Origin: Methylobacterium sp. CB376
GTDB taxonomy: Bacteria > Pseudomonadota > Alphaproteobacteria > Rhizobiales > Beijerinckiaceae
Reading direction: 5' to 3'
DNA length: 64,000 nucleotides
NCBI RefSeq assembly: GCF_029714205.1
Contig: NZ_CP121648.1
Coordinates: forward strand, 2,232,001-2,296,000
Shown: positions 7,464 to 16,874 of the stretch, one piece after another
How the letters are laid out: each line of letters starts with the position of its first letter
How positions within the stretch are numbered: position 1 is the first letter of the stretch
Notes under the pieces: generated by a model
Databases searched by the model: none
Told to the model about the DNA's origin: nothing
The model's input: only the letters and a program-made list of their open reading frames with translations
Position numbers and translations under genes: made by a program

Positions 7464-9502
7464 ATGAGGCGCGTCGCCGGCATCGATGTCGGGGGCACCT
7501 TCACGGACCTCCTCCTCACCGAGACCGGGCCGGACGGGACCCTGCGGGTGCGGCTCGCCAAGGTGCCGACCACGGCGCGCAACCAGGCCGAGGGCGTGCT
7601 CGCCGCGATCGCGGCGGCCGGGACCGCGCCCGCCGCCCTCGACCTCGTCATCCACGGCACCACCGCCACCACCAACGCGGTGCTGGAGCGCAAGACCGCC
7701 CGGGTCGGGCTCGTCACCACGGCGGGGTTCCGGGACGTGCTCGAACTCGGCCGCCGCACCCGGCCGAAGCCCTACGGTCTGTTCGGCACCTTCGAGCCGC
7801 TGATCCCCCGCGAGCTGCGCCGCGAGGTGCCCGAGCGCATGCGGGCGGACGGGCAGGTGCACATCCCCCTCGACGAGGCGGCCGTGGAGGCGGCCGTGCG
7901 GGCGCTCCTGGCCGAGGGCTGCGAGGCCCTCGTCATCCACTTCCTGCACGCCTACGCCAACCCGGCCCACGAGCGGCGGGCGGGCGAGATCGCCCGGGCG
8001 CTGTGGCCCAACCCCTACGTCACCCTCGGCCACGCGCTCCTGTCGGAGTTCCGCGAGTACGAGCGCGGCACCACCGCGGCGGTCAACGCCGCCGTGCAGC
8101 CGATCCTCGACCGCTACCTGCGCCGCCTGCAGGACGAACTCGGGGCGGGGGCTTCGCCCGCGACCTCCTCGTGATGAACGGCAACGGCGGCACGGTGCCG
8201 GCCGCCCGGGTGGTCGAGGCGGCCGCCAAGACCGTGATGTCGGGCCCGGCCTCCGGCGTGATGGCCGCCGCCGCGACGCTCGCGCAGGCGGGCCTGTCGA
8301 ACGCCGTCACGTACGACATGGGCGGCACCTCGACCGACGTCGCCCTGATCGCCGGCGGCGTGCCGGAAGTCTCGGCGGAACTGACCCTCGCCTACGGCCT
8401 GCCCATCCACCTGCCGATGGTGGACGTGCACACGGTCGGGGCCGGCGGCGGCTCGATCGCCGCGGTGAACCGGGCCGGGATGCTGCAGGTCGGCCCCGAG
8501 AGCGCCGGCTCCGAGCCCGGCCCGGTCGGCTACGGGCGCGGCGGCGCGCGGCCCACGGTGACGGACGCCAACCTCGTGCTCGGCCGCCTCGACCCCGAGG
8601 GGCTCACCGCCGTGCGGGAGCGCGTTCCCCTCGGGGCGATCCGCGACGCCTTCGCGCGCGACCTCGCCCGCCCCCTCGGCCTCTCCGTCGAGGAGGCGGC
8701 CGCGGCGGTGATCCGGCTCGGCAACGTCCACATGGCGGGGGCGATCCGGATGGTCTCCCTCGCCCGCGGCTACGACCCGCGCGACTTCGTGCTCTTCGCC
8801 TTCGGGGGGGCCGGGCCGCTCCACGCGGTGGCGCTGGCGCGCGAACTCGGCATCCCGGAGGTGCTGGTGCCGGCCCGCCCCGGCCTCACCAACGCCCTCG
8901 GCTGCCTGGTGGCGGACCTGCGCCAGGACCGGGTCAACACCCTCAACCGCCCCCTCGACGGCCTCGCCATGGACGAGGTCCGCGCCGTGCTGGCCGCGCA
9001 GGAGGCGCAGGCGCGCGCGCTGATCGAGGCCGAGCGGGCCGAGATCGAGGCGGTCACGGTGACCTACGGCGCCGACATGCAGTTCCGCGGCCAGACCCAC
9101 CTGATCCGGGTCGCGCTGCCGCGGCCCGACCTCGGCCGCGCGGCGCTGCAGGAGCTGTTCGAGGCCGCCTATTTCCGGCGCTTCCAGGTCCGGCTGCCGG
9201 AGATCCGCGCCGTCCTCGTCAACCTCGTCACCTCGGTGATCGGCCGCCGCCGCGCCTTCCCGCTCGGGAGCCTGCTCGATCCCGCCGCGCGCACCGACCT
9301 CGCGGGGGCCCGGCTCGGGACCCGGCCCCTCCACGCCGAGGGGCGCTGGCACGAGGCCGCCATCTACGCCCGCGAGCGCCTGCCCGAGGGCGCGCGCATC
9401 GCCGGTCCGGCCGTCATCCAGCAGGTCGACGCCACCACGGTGATCGAGCCCGGCGCGCACGCGACCGTCGACGCCATCGGCAACCTGAGGATCCGCGCAT
9501 GA
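7464..9502 (+). pseudogene. hyuA: Hydantoinase A / 5-oxoprolinase N-terminal-type subunit, frameshifted
   Basis: HyuA subunits belong to the ATP-dependent cyclic-amide hydrolases (N-methylhydantoinase, 5-oxoprolinase) and the acetone/acetophenone carboxylase group. The frame from ATG 7464 carries the nucleotide-binding start GIDVGGTFTDLLL and HGTTATTNAVLERK, then stops at 8172-8174. The rest of the protein continues in another frame from about 8150 to 9502 (FARDLLVMNGNGG, YDMGGTSTDVALI, FAFGGAGPLHAV). Adding one G to the five-G run at 8147-8151 restores one continuous chain of about 679 residues, close to the family norm. So this is one gene with a 1-base deletion: a real mutation, a phase-variable run, or a sequencing error. 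The stop overlaps hyuB by ATGA. ATG 7464 is preceded by GGAG. Confidence 0.85.
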
Positions 9503-11187
9503 GCGCCCTCGACCCCCTCACCCTGGCGGTGATCCAGGCGGGATTGCAGCAGGTCTGCAACGAGATGGACATCGCCTTCTCGCGCTCGGCCTTCTCGCCG
9601 GTGATCGCGGAGGCCGACGACCGCTCGGACGGCATCTACGACCGCGACACCGGCGCGCTCATCGCCCAGGGCGAGTACGGGCTGCCGGTCTTCGTCGGCA
9701 CGATGCAGCACTCGACCGGCGAGCTGATCCGGCTGATCCGCGAGGGCCGGGCCGGCGCCCCGGAGCCCGGCGACGTCTACATCGTCAACGACCCCTACCT
9801 GGGCGGCACGCACCTGATGGACGTGCGCTTCGTGCGCCCGGTCTTCGTCGAGGGCGAGCTGTTCTGCTGGCTCCAGAATACCGGCCACTGGCCGGATATC
9901 GGCGGCATGGTGCCGGGCGGCTTCTCGGCCCACGCCACCGAGGTCGAGCAGGAGGGGCTGCGCCTGCCCCCGGTCAAGCTGTTCAAGCGCGGCGCGATGG
10001 ATCCGGAGATCTTCTCCATCATCACCTCGAACATCCGCGTCGCGGACCAGCGGATCGGCGACATCCGGGCCCAGGCCGCGTCCCTCGCGGTCGGCGAGGC
10101 CCGGCTGCGGGAGCTCCTGGAGAAGGTCGGCCGCGCCACCCTCGACGCGGCGATCCGCGAGATCCGCATCCGCTCGGCCGAGCGGATGCGGGCCGAGATC
10201 CGCCGCATCCCGGACGGCACCTACGCCAGCGAGGCCTTCGTCGATTCGGACGGGGTGGTGGACGCGCCTTTGCGCATCGCCCTCACGCTGACCAAGCGGG
10301 ACGACACCCTGCACTTCGACTTCTCCGGCTCCTCGCCGCCGTGCCGGGGGCCGATGAACTCGGTCCTGGCGACCACCGTCTCGTCGGTCTACCTCGCGGT
10401 GAAGCACGTCTTCCCGGACGTGCCGATCAATGCCGGCACCTTCGAGCCCCTGGTGATCCGCCGGCCCGAGGGGACCTTCCTGGATGCCCGCTACCCGCGC
10501 CCGGTCTCGGGCTGCGCCGCGGAGGTGAGCCAGCGCATCGCGGAAGCCGTGTTCCTGGCCCTGGTCCAGGCGATCCCCGACCGGGTGACGGCGGCGCCGG
10601 CCGGCACCTCGGGCAATTTCGCCCTCGGCGGCTTCGACCCGCAGAAGCAATCCCCCTACGTCATGTACCAGATCACCGGCGGCGGCTACGGCGGCAATGC
10701 CGCGCATGACGGGCTGTCGAACGGCTGCTCGACCATCGGCATCTCGAAGACCGCGCCCGTCGAGGTGATGGAGCAGTATTACCCGGTGCTGTTCCGCCGC
10801 TTCGCGCTGCGGGAGGGCTCGGGCGGGGCCGGCGCGCACAGGGGCGGCTTCGGCGTGCATTACGAGGTCGAATTGCTGCGCGGGGAGGCGCGGGCCTCCT
10901 TCGTGATGGATCACGGCCGCTTCGGCCCGCCCGGGGTGCGCGGCGGCGGCGACGGGGCGCCGAACGTGGTGCGCATCCACCGCGACGGGGAGACCTTCAC
11001 GCCGGCCCACCTGTCGAAGGACCAGAACATCGCCATCCGGGCCGGCGACCGGGTCGAGATCATGACCCCCGGGGGAGGGGGCTACGGCGATCCGCGGGAG
11101 CGCGATCCGGCCCTGATCGCGCGGGACGTGCGGCGCGGCTACTACACGGCCGAGGAGGCCGAGGCGCTGTGGGGGAGGCGGGAATGA
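9499..11187 (+). CDS. hyuB: Hydantoinase B / 5-oxoprolinase C-terminal-type subunit
   Basis: This 562-residue protein is the partner of HyuA in an ATP-dependent ring-opening (or carboxylating) enzyme. Family features are DPLTLAVIQAGLQQVCNEMD at the start, IVNDPYLGGTHLMDV, GHWPDIGGMVPGG, and a C-terminal glycine-rich end TPGGGGYGDPRERDP. Its length is normal and it looks intact. It overlaps hyuA by four bases, so its expression may be coupled to translation of the frameshifted upstream gene. In this operon a plausible substrate is the partly reduced lactam made by the downstream reductase, but that is inference. Confidence 0.92.
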   Translation: MSALDPLTLAVIQAGLQQVCNEMDIAFSRSAFSPVIAEADDRSDGIYDRDTGALIAQGEYGLPVFVGTMQHSTGELIRLIREGRAGAPEPGDVYIVNDPYLGGTHLMDVRFVRPVFVEGELFCWLQNTGHWPDIGGMVPGGFSAHATEVEQEGLRLPPVKLFKRGAMDPEIFSIITSNIRVADQRIGDIRAQAASLAVGEARLRELLEKVGRATLDAAIREIRIRSAERMRAEIRRIPDGTYASEAFVDSDGVVDAPLRIALTLTKRDDTLHFDFSGSSPPCRGPMNSVLATTVSSVYLAVKHVFPDVPINAGTFEPLVIRRPEGTFLDARYPRPVSGCAAEVSQRIAEAVFLALVQAIPDRVTAAPAGTSGNFALGGFDPQKQSPYVMYQITGGGYGGNAAHDGLSNGCSTIGISKTAPVEVMEQYYPVLFRRFALREGSGGAGAHRGGFGVHYEVELLRGEARASFVMDHGRFGPPGVRGGGDGAPNVVRIHRDGETFTPAHLSKDQNIAIRAGDRVEIMTPGGGGYGDPRERDPALIARDVRRGYYTAEEAEALWGRRE

Positions 11188-11248
11188 GGGCGGGATCTCC
11201 GATGCGCGGCATTCCGGTCTCCCGCCCGCCGGCCGCGGAGGCCGCCTG

Positions 11249-12094
11249 ATGCGCTACTTCCGCCCCACCACCCTCGCGGAGGCCCTGGCGATCCGCCGCG
11301 CGCAGGCCGTCACGGTTCTGGCCGGCGGCACCGACCTCTACCCGGCCGCCGCCTCCCGGCGGGCCTGGGGCGACCCCGCGCAGCCCGACATCCTCGACAT
11401 CTCCGCCATCCCCGAACTGCGCGGCATCGCCGAGGAGGGCGGCCACTGGCGCATCGGGGCGCTCGCGACCTGGACCGACCTGATCCGCGCCGACCTGCCG
11501 CCCCTCCTCGACGGGCTCAAGCGGGCGGGCCGGGCGGTCGGAGGGGTGCAGATCCAGAACCGGGGCACCCTCGTCGGCAATGCCTGCACGGCCTCGCCGG
11601 CGGGGGACGGCATCCCGAACCTGCTCGCCCTCGACGCGGTCTTCGAGGTCTCCGGCCGGGACGTCCCGGCGCGGGATTTCTTCACCGGCTACCGGACCAA
11701 TGCGGTCGGGCCGCAGGACCTCGTCACGGCGATCCGCATCCCGAAGCGCGCCGGGCGCGGCCATTTCGAGAAGCTCGGGGCGCGGCGCTACCTCGTGATC
11801 TCCATCGCCATGGCGGCCCTCGCGGTCGAGACCGGGCCGGACGGGCGCGTCCGGGAGGCCCGGATCGCGGTCGGCGCCTGCGGGCCGGTGGCGCGCCGCC
11901 TCACCGCCCTCGAGGCCGATCTGCGCGGGGTGCCCCTGGCGGCGGCGCCCGGCCTCGTCGCCGCCCATCACCTCGCGGATCTCGCGCCGATCGACGACGT
12001 GCGGGCGAGCGCCGCCTACCGGCGCGCCGCCGCCCGTGCCCTGGTGGCGGACGGCCTCTCCGCCCTGATCGAGACCGACCGGAGGGCTGCCTGA
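11249..12094 (+). CDS. Molybdenum hydroxylase FAD-binding subunit (CoxM/XdhB/HcrB-like)
   Basis: This 281-residue subunit carries FAD and passes electrons from the iron-sulfur clusters to an acceptor. It has the two FAD-binding motifs of the family: VLAGGTDLYP near residues 29-38, and a TLVGNACTASPAGDG loop near 108-122. The C-terminal CO-dehydrogenase-flavoprotein-like domain follows. It ends in a one-base overlap with the next gene, which holds both the FeS and Mo domains. Together they form a two-polypeptide xanthine-dehydrogenase-family hydroxylase. Confidence 0.92.
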   Translation: MRYFRPTTLAEALAIRRAQAVTVLAGGTDLYPAAASRRAWGDPAQPDILDISAIPELRGIAEEGGHWRIGALATWTDLIRADLPPLLDGLKRAGRAVGGVQIQNRGTLVGNACTASPAGDGIPNLLALDAVFEVSGRDVPARDFFTGYRTNAVGPQDLVTAIRIPKRAGRGHFEKLGARRYLVISIAMAALAVETGPDGRVREARIAVGACGPVARRLTALEADLRGVPLAAAPGLVAAHHLADLAPIDDVRASAAYRRAAARALVADGLSALIETDRRAA

Positions 12095-14832
12095 TGCGCG
12101 TCACGCTCCTCGTCAACGGCGTCTCCCACGTCGTCGAGGCGCCGCCCCTGGCGACCCTCGCCGACACGCTGCGCGAGCGCCTGCACCTCACCGGCACCAA
12201 GATCGGCTGCGAGGCCGGCGATTGCGGCACCTGCACGGTGCTCCTCGACGGCGAGCAGGTCTGCGCCTGCCTGGTGCCGATCGCCCAGGCCGAGGGCCGC
12301 GCCGTGACCACCATCGAGGGCCGCGACCCCGAGGGCTGGATCGACCGGCTGCGCGAGGCCTTCCTGGCCCGCGGGGCGGCGCAATGCGGGATCTGCACCC
12401 CGGCCATGATCCTCGCGGCCGCGGACGGCCTGCGGCGCCAGCCGCGGCCGGACCGGCGCGCGATCGAGGACGCGATCGGCGGCGTGCTCTGCCGCTGCAC
12501 CGGCTACGCGGCGATCGTCGAGGCGATCATGGACGTGGCCCGCGGCGGCGGCGCCGCCGCGCCCGCGCCGGAACCCGGCGCCGCGGTCGGAACCCGGATG
12601 GCGCGCGTCGACGGCCGGCCGAAGGTCGAGGGCACCGACCTGTTCGGCGCCGACCACCAGCCCGAGGGCGCGCTCTGGCTGCGCCTCGTGCGCGCGCCGC
12701 ACGCCGCCGCCCGCTTCACCCTCGGGGAGCTCGCCCCCGTCCTCGCCCGGCATCCGGGCCTCGCCCGCATCCTCACCGCCCGCGACATCCCGGGCGAGAA
12801 TTCCTTCGGGGTCTTCCCCCACATCAAGGACCAGCCGGTCCTGGCGGACGGCCTCGTGCGGATGCGCGGCGATCCGGTCGCGGCGCTGGTCGGCAGCCGC
12901 GAGGCCGTCGAGGGCTTCCCCGATTCCGACCTTCCGATCGCCTACGCGCTGCTCCCGGCCCTCTCCGGCACCGCGGCGGCGCTCGCCCCCGGCGCCCCGT
13001 CCCTGCACGCTTGCGTCCCCGACAACGTGCTCACCCACGGCAGGCTGACCCGCGGCGACGTCGAGGCCGGCCACGCCGAGGCCGCCGCCACCGCCTCGGG
13101 CAGCTTCGAGACCGCCTTCGTCGAGCACGCCTACCTGGAGCCCGAGGCCGGCTTCGCGCGCCGGGTCGGCGAGCGCATCGAGGTGACCGCCTGCACCCAG
13201 GCCCCGGTGATGGACCAGGAGGACGTCGCCCGCGTCCTCGGCCTGCCCGCGGCCGCGGTGCGGATCGTGCCCACCGCCTGCGGCGGCGGCTTCGGCGGCA
13301 AGCTCGACGTCTCGCTGCAGCCGATCCTGGCGGTCGCGGCCTGGCTGACCGGGCGCCCGGTGCGGATGGTCTTCACGCGCACCGAGAGCATGGCCGCGAC
13401 CACCAAGCGCCATCCGGCGACGATCCGCGCCCGGCTCTCGGCGGATGCGCGGGGGCGCTTCACCGCCTTCGAGCTCGACGCCGATTTCAACACCGGCGCC
13501 TACGCCTCCTGGGGGCCGACGGTCGCCAACCGGGTGCCGGTCCACGCGCCCGGCCCCTACCGGGTGGCGCATGTCCGCAACCGCACCCGGGCCGTCTACA
13601 CCAACGACACCCCGGCCGGCGCCTTCCGGGGCTTCGGCGTGCCCCAGGCCACGATCGCGGCCGAGACGCTGATCGACGACCTCGCCCGGGATCTCGGGAT
13701 CGACCGCTGGACCATCCGGCGCCGCAACGCCCTCGACCACGGCGACGCGACGGCGTCCGGGCAGGTGCTGCACGCCTCGGCCGGCCTGCCGCAATGCCTC
13801 GATGCCCTGCGCGACGATTTCTTCCGGCTCGTCGCCGAGGCCGAGGCCGCCAATGCCGGGGGCGGCCGGATCCGGCGCGGGGTCGGGCTCGCCTGCATGT
13901 GGTACGGCTGCGGCAACACCTCGATGTCGAATCCGTCGCGGATGCGCATCGCGCTCGGGCCGGACGGCGCGCTCACCCTCCTCAACGGCGCCGTCGATAT
14001 CGGGCAGGGCTCCTCCACGGTGCTGCTCCAGATCGCCGCCGACGCGCTCGGGCTGCCGCCGGACCGCTTCCGCCAAGTGGTCGGCGACACGGACCTGACC
14101 TACGACGCGGGGAAGACCTCGGCCTCCCGCCAGACCTTCGTGTCGGGCAACGCGGCGCGGCGCGCCGGGGAGGATCTGCGGCGGCGCATCCTGGCGCTCG
14201 CCAATGCGGGGCCGGCGGCGCGGCTCTCCCTCGACGGGGCCTGGCTCACCATCGCGGACGGGCCGGCGAGCCGCCGCATCGACCTCGCGCGCCTGACCCC
14301 CGACGCCACCGGCGCGGTGCTGGCCGGCGAGGGCTGGTACGACCCGCCGACCACGGCGCTCGACGCCGAGGGCCAGGGCATCCCCTACGCCACCTACGGC
14401 TTCGCCGCGCAGCTCGCGGAGGTCGCGGTCGACACGGTGCTGGCCACCGTGCGGGTGAGCCGGATCATCGCCGCGCACGATGTCGGGCGGGCGATCAACC
14501 CGACCCTGGTCGAGGGCCAGATCCACGGCGGCATCGCGCAGGGCCTCGGCCTCGCCCTGATGGAGGAGTTCATCCCCGGCCGCACCGAGAACCTGCACGA
14601 CTACCTGATCCCGACCGTCGGCGACGTGCCGGAGATCGCGGTGCGGATCATCGAGGATCCCGACCCGGAAGGCCCCTACGGCGCCAAGGGTGTCGGCGAG
14701 CCGGCCCTGGTGGCGACCGCGCCCGCGATCCTGTCGGCCATCCGCCACGCCACCGGGGCGCGGCTCACCCGGGTGCCGGTGCTGCCGCACCGGCTGCACG
14801 CGGCGCTCAACCGGAGGGAGGCGGCGGAATGA
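12094..14832 (+). CDS. Molybdenum hydroxylase: fused [2Fe-2S] and molybdopterin subunits
   Basis: This 912-residue protein fuses the small (CoxS-like) and large (CoxL-like) subunits of a xanthine-dehydrogenase-family enzyme, which inserts oxygen from water into an N-heterocycle or aldehyde. Residues 1-150 bind two [2Fe-2S] clusters: C39, C44, C47 and C59 (plant-ferredoxin type), then C98, C101, C133 and C135. From about residue 167 the molybdopterin part follows, with GGGFGGKLD, AFRGFGVPQ and the C-terminal GAKGVGEP, whose E869 is the expected catalytic base. The next gene is a 6-hydroxynicotinate-reductase homologue. That makes nicotinate, or another pyridine/pyrimidine carboxylate, a reasonable substrate; xanthine or an aldehyde cannot be excluded. 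Confidence 0.92.
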   Translation: MRVTLLVNGVSHVVEAPPLATLADTLRERLHLTGTKIGCEAGDCGTCTVLLDGEQVCACLVPIAQAEGRAVTTIEGRDPEGWIDRLREAFLARGAAQCGICTPAMILAAADGLRRQPRPDRRAIEDAIGGVLCRCTGYAAIVEAIMDVARGGGAAAPAPEPGAAVGTRMARVDGRPKVEGTDLFGADHQPEGALWLRLVRAPHAAARFTLGELAPVLARHPGLARILTARDIPGENSFGVFPHIKDQPVLADGLVRMRGDPVAALVGSREAVEGFPDSDLPIAYALLPALSGTAAALAPGAPSLHACVPDNVLTHGRLTRGDVEAGHAEAAATASGSFETAFVEHAYLEPEAGFARRVGERIEVTACTQAPVMDQEDVARVLGLPAAAVRIVPTACGGGFGGKLDVSLQPILAVAAWLTGRPVRMVFTRTESMAATTKRHPATIRARLSADARGRFTAFELDADFNTGAYASWGPTVANRVPVHAPGPYRVAHVRNRTRAVYTNDTPAGAFRGFGVPQATIAAETLIDDLARDLGIDRWTIRRRNALDHGDATASGQVLHASAGLPQCLDALRDDFFRLVAEAEAANAGGGRIRRGVGLACMWYGCGNTSMSNPSRMRIALGPDGALTLLNGAVDIGQGSSTVLLQIAADALGLPPDRFRQVVGDTDLTYDAGKTSASRQTFVSGNAARRAGEDLRRRILALANAGPAARLSLDGAWLTIADGPASRRIDLARLTPDATGAVLAGEGWYDPPTTALDAEGQGIPYATYGFAAQLAEVAVDTVLATVRVSRIIAAHDVGRAINPTLVEGQIHGGIAQGLGLALMEEFIPGRTENLHDYLIPTVGDVPEIAVRIIEDPDPEGPYGAKGVGEPALVATAPAILSAIRHATGARLTRVPVLPHRLHAALNRREAAE

Positions 14833-14890
14833 GACTCGCAGGCGCGCCCGCGCCGTCCGGACCCCGGCCGCACCGCGCCCGGAGCCGGCC

Positions 14891-16408
14891 ATGAGCGCCG
14901 ATCCCCTCTCCCCGGACGCCCGCGCGAACAAGTTCGGCGCCGCCGAGGGCGACGGCATCGTGCGCTGCGATGCCTGCCCGGTGCTGTGCCGGATCCGGCC
15001 CGGGCGCGCCGGCGCCTGCGCGCGCTACGCCAACCGCGACGGGCGGCTCGTGCGCACCGACCCGGTCGTGCTCCTGCACGACACCGTCGAGGCGGGCGGC
15101 CGGCTGGTGCCGTTCGGGGCCGCCGCCTGGGACGGGCACGGGGCCGATCCGGCCCGAACCTTCGTGACCGGGATCGGCGCGGGCACGACCTATCCGGACT
15201 ACAAGCCCGCCCCCTTCATCGTCGCGAGCGAGCACGAGGGCGTCGAGACCGTCACGGTCGTGACCGAGGGCATCTTCAGCTATTGCGGCGTGAAGGTGAA
15301 GATCGACACCGACCGCCATCTCGGGCCCGAGCGCGCCGCGGTCCGGGCCGGCGCCGAGGAGGTCGGCCACGTCACCACCGCCGAGTACGGCTCGCAGATG
15401 CTCTCGATCGGGGGCGTGCGCCACCTGACCGGCGGCTCCAAGAAGGAGGGGCAGGTCACCTGCGAGACGCTGCTCGCCCTCTGCTCCGGCGCGCCGGCGA
15501 CGCTCGCCATCGACGGGGGCCACGCGGTCGTGGTCCAGGCCGGCCGCGCGCCGATCGTCGACGGCGTGCCGGAGCGCCGCATGCGGGTCGGCTGCGGCTC
15601 GGCCACGGTCGGCATCTTCGCCCGCCAGTGGCTCGGCCACGCCGACGAGGTCATCGTCGTGGACGACCACATCACCGGGGTCCTGACCGAGCATCAGGCC
15701 GGCAAGGTGCTGGGCATGCGCCCCGCGGGGATCCGCGTGCGGGGCCGGCGCTCGACGCCGGGGCGCTACTTCCAGGTGGCGAATCCCGGCACCGGCTGGG
15801 GCGGCACCGACATCGCCGACCCACTCGCCATCATCCAGGCGATCGATCCGGCCGTGGCCTGGCCGGGCCTGCGGCTGCTGATGACCTCGACCACCGGCGA
15901 GCACGCCCTCTGGCTCGTCCTCGACGAGCGCCTCACCCCGGTCCCGGCCGAGATGCCGCCGGCGATCCGCGCGGTGGTCGCGCGCATCGGCGAGAATTGC
16001 GAGCCCTCCCTCTGCACGGTGCTGTTCGTGGCCGGCGCGGGCGGGTCCCTGCGGGCGGGGGTGACCGAGAACCCGGTGCGCCTCACCCGCTCGGTCGCCT
16101 CGGGCGAGACCCGCGTGACCATGGGCGGCGCGCCGGTCACGGTCTGGCCGGGCGGGGGCATCACCGTGATGGCGGACGTCACGCGCCTGCCCGGCAACGC
16201 CTTCGGCGCCGTGCCGACGCCCGCGCTCGTCGCCCCGATCGAGTTCACCCTGCCGCGCGCCCTCTACGCCGATCTCGGCGGCCACCTGGGCGAGGTCGTC
16301 GCCATGGCGGACCTCCTGCGGGAGGTGGGGCCGGGCGCCCGCCACGAGGCGTGGCGGCCGGACAATCCCTGGCCCGCCCGCCCCGCCGCGAAGGGAGGGG
16401 GGCCGTGA
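14891..16408 (+). CDS. hnr: 6-hydroxynicotinate reductase-like iron-sulfur flavoprotein
   Basis: Recognised as a homologue of the Eubacterium barkeri enzyme that reduces 6-hydroxynicotinate to 1,4,5,6-tetrahydro-6-oxonicotinate. That enzyme is known to hold FeS clusters and a covalently bound flavin. This protein has 505 residues. An N-terminal cluster motif has C26, C29, C33 and C43 (CDACPVLC then GAC). Further conserved-looking cysteines are C132, C191, C198, C235, C370 and C375. A GSAT sequence at 236-239 resembles, imperfectly, the S-G-A-T sites flavinylated by ApbE enzymes. ATG 14891 lies 58 bp after the Mo-hydroxylase gene; the stop overlaps the marR GTG. An aerobic or microaerobic reductive nicotinate route is known from Azorhizobium, which fits an alphaproteobacterium. 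The exact substrate is inferred. Confidence 0.82.
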   Translation: MSADPLSPDARANKFGAAEGDGIVRCDACPVLCRIRPGRAGACARYANRDGRLVRTDPVVLLHDTVEAGGRLVPFGAAAWDGHGADPARTFVTGIGAGTTYPDYKPAPFIVASEHEGVETVTVVTEGIFSYCGVKVKIDTDRHLGPERAAVRAGAEEVGHVTTAEYGSQMLSIGGVRHLTGGSKKEGQVTCETLLALCSGAPATLAIDGGHAVVVQAGRAPIVDGVPERRMRVGCGSATVGIFARQWLGHADEVIVVDDHITGVLTEHQAGKVLGMRPAGIRVRGRRSTPGRYFQVANPGTGWGGTDIADPLAIIQAIDPAVAWPGLRLLMTSTTGEHALWLVLDERLTPVPAEMPPAIRAVVARIGENCEPSLCTVLFVAGAGGSLRAGVTENPVRLTRSVASGETRVTMGGAPVTVWPGGGITVMADVTRLPGNAFGAVPTPALVAPIEFTLPRALYADLGGHLGEVVAMADLLREVGPGARHEAWRPDNPWPARPAAKGGGP

Positions 16409-16869
16409 GCGAGCCCCGGCGCCGCGAGGGGCTGCGCGTCGACCCGGAGGCGGTGCGGATCTACCGGCTCGAGGAGCAGATCGGCTACCTGATCCGCCGG
16501 GCGCACCAGCGCGCCTCGGCGATCTTCGAGAGCGTGATGCGCGACTTCGACGTGACGCCGGTGCAGTTCGCCGCCCTGGCGAAGCTCCACGACCTCGGGC
16601 CGACCTCGCAGAACCAGCTCGGGCGGCAGGTCGGCATCGATCCGGCGACGATGAACGGGGTGGCCCGCCGGCTCGCCGCCCGCGGCCTCCTGCGGCCCTC
16701 CCCCGACCCGGACGATGCCCGCCTCGTGCGCCTCGCCCTGACGGCGGAGGGGCGCGGCGTGGTCGAGGCCATGAAGAACCGGGGCGCCGAGGTCACGGCC
16801 CGCACCCTCGATCCCCTGACCCAGGCGGAGGCGAAGGATCTCACCCGCCTCCTCGCCAAGCTCGGCTGA
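16405..16869 (+). CDS. MarR-family transcriptional regulator
   Basis: This 154-residue winged-helix regulator starts at a GTG overlapping the reductase stop (GTGA). The helix-turn-helix region includes TSQNQLGRQVGIDPATMNGV near residues 70-89, and the wing has the typical D-x-D-D-A-R-L turn before LTAEG. MarR proteins are usually dimeric repressors released by a small aromatic ligand. It sits inside the catabolic operon, and two copies of a 16-bp palindrome lie before the transporter and hyuA blocks. It is therefore the obvious candidate for local control, perhaps sensing the heterocycle or an intermediate. Confidence 0.93.
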   Translation: MSEPRRREGLRVDPEAVRIYRLEEQIGYLIRRAHQRASAIFESVMRDFDVTPVQFAALAKLHDLGPTSQNQLGRQVGIDPATMNGVARRLAARGLLRPSPDPDDARLVRLALTAEGRGVVEAMKNRGAEVTARTLDPLTQAEAKDLTRLLAKLG

Positions 16870-16874
16870 GCGCC

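Noticed and set aside
7464..9502. Programmed -1/+1 frameshift in hyuA
   Set aside because: The five-G run could slip, but no stimulatory stem or conserved slippery site is evident and the family does not use recoding; mutation or sequencing error is simpler.
12016..14958. 980-codon minus-strand frame opposite the Mo-hydroxylase
   Set aside because: Composition (Arg, Gly, Ala, His) is typical of an antisense shadow; the plus strand has all cluster and Mo-enzyme motifs.
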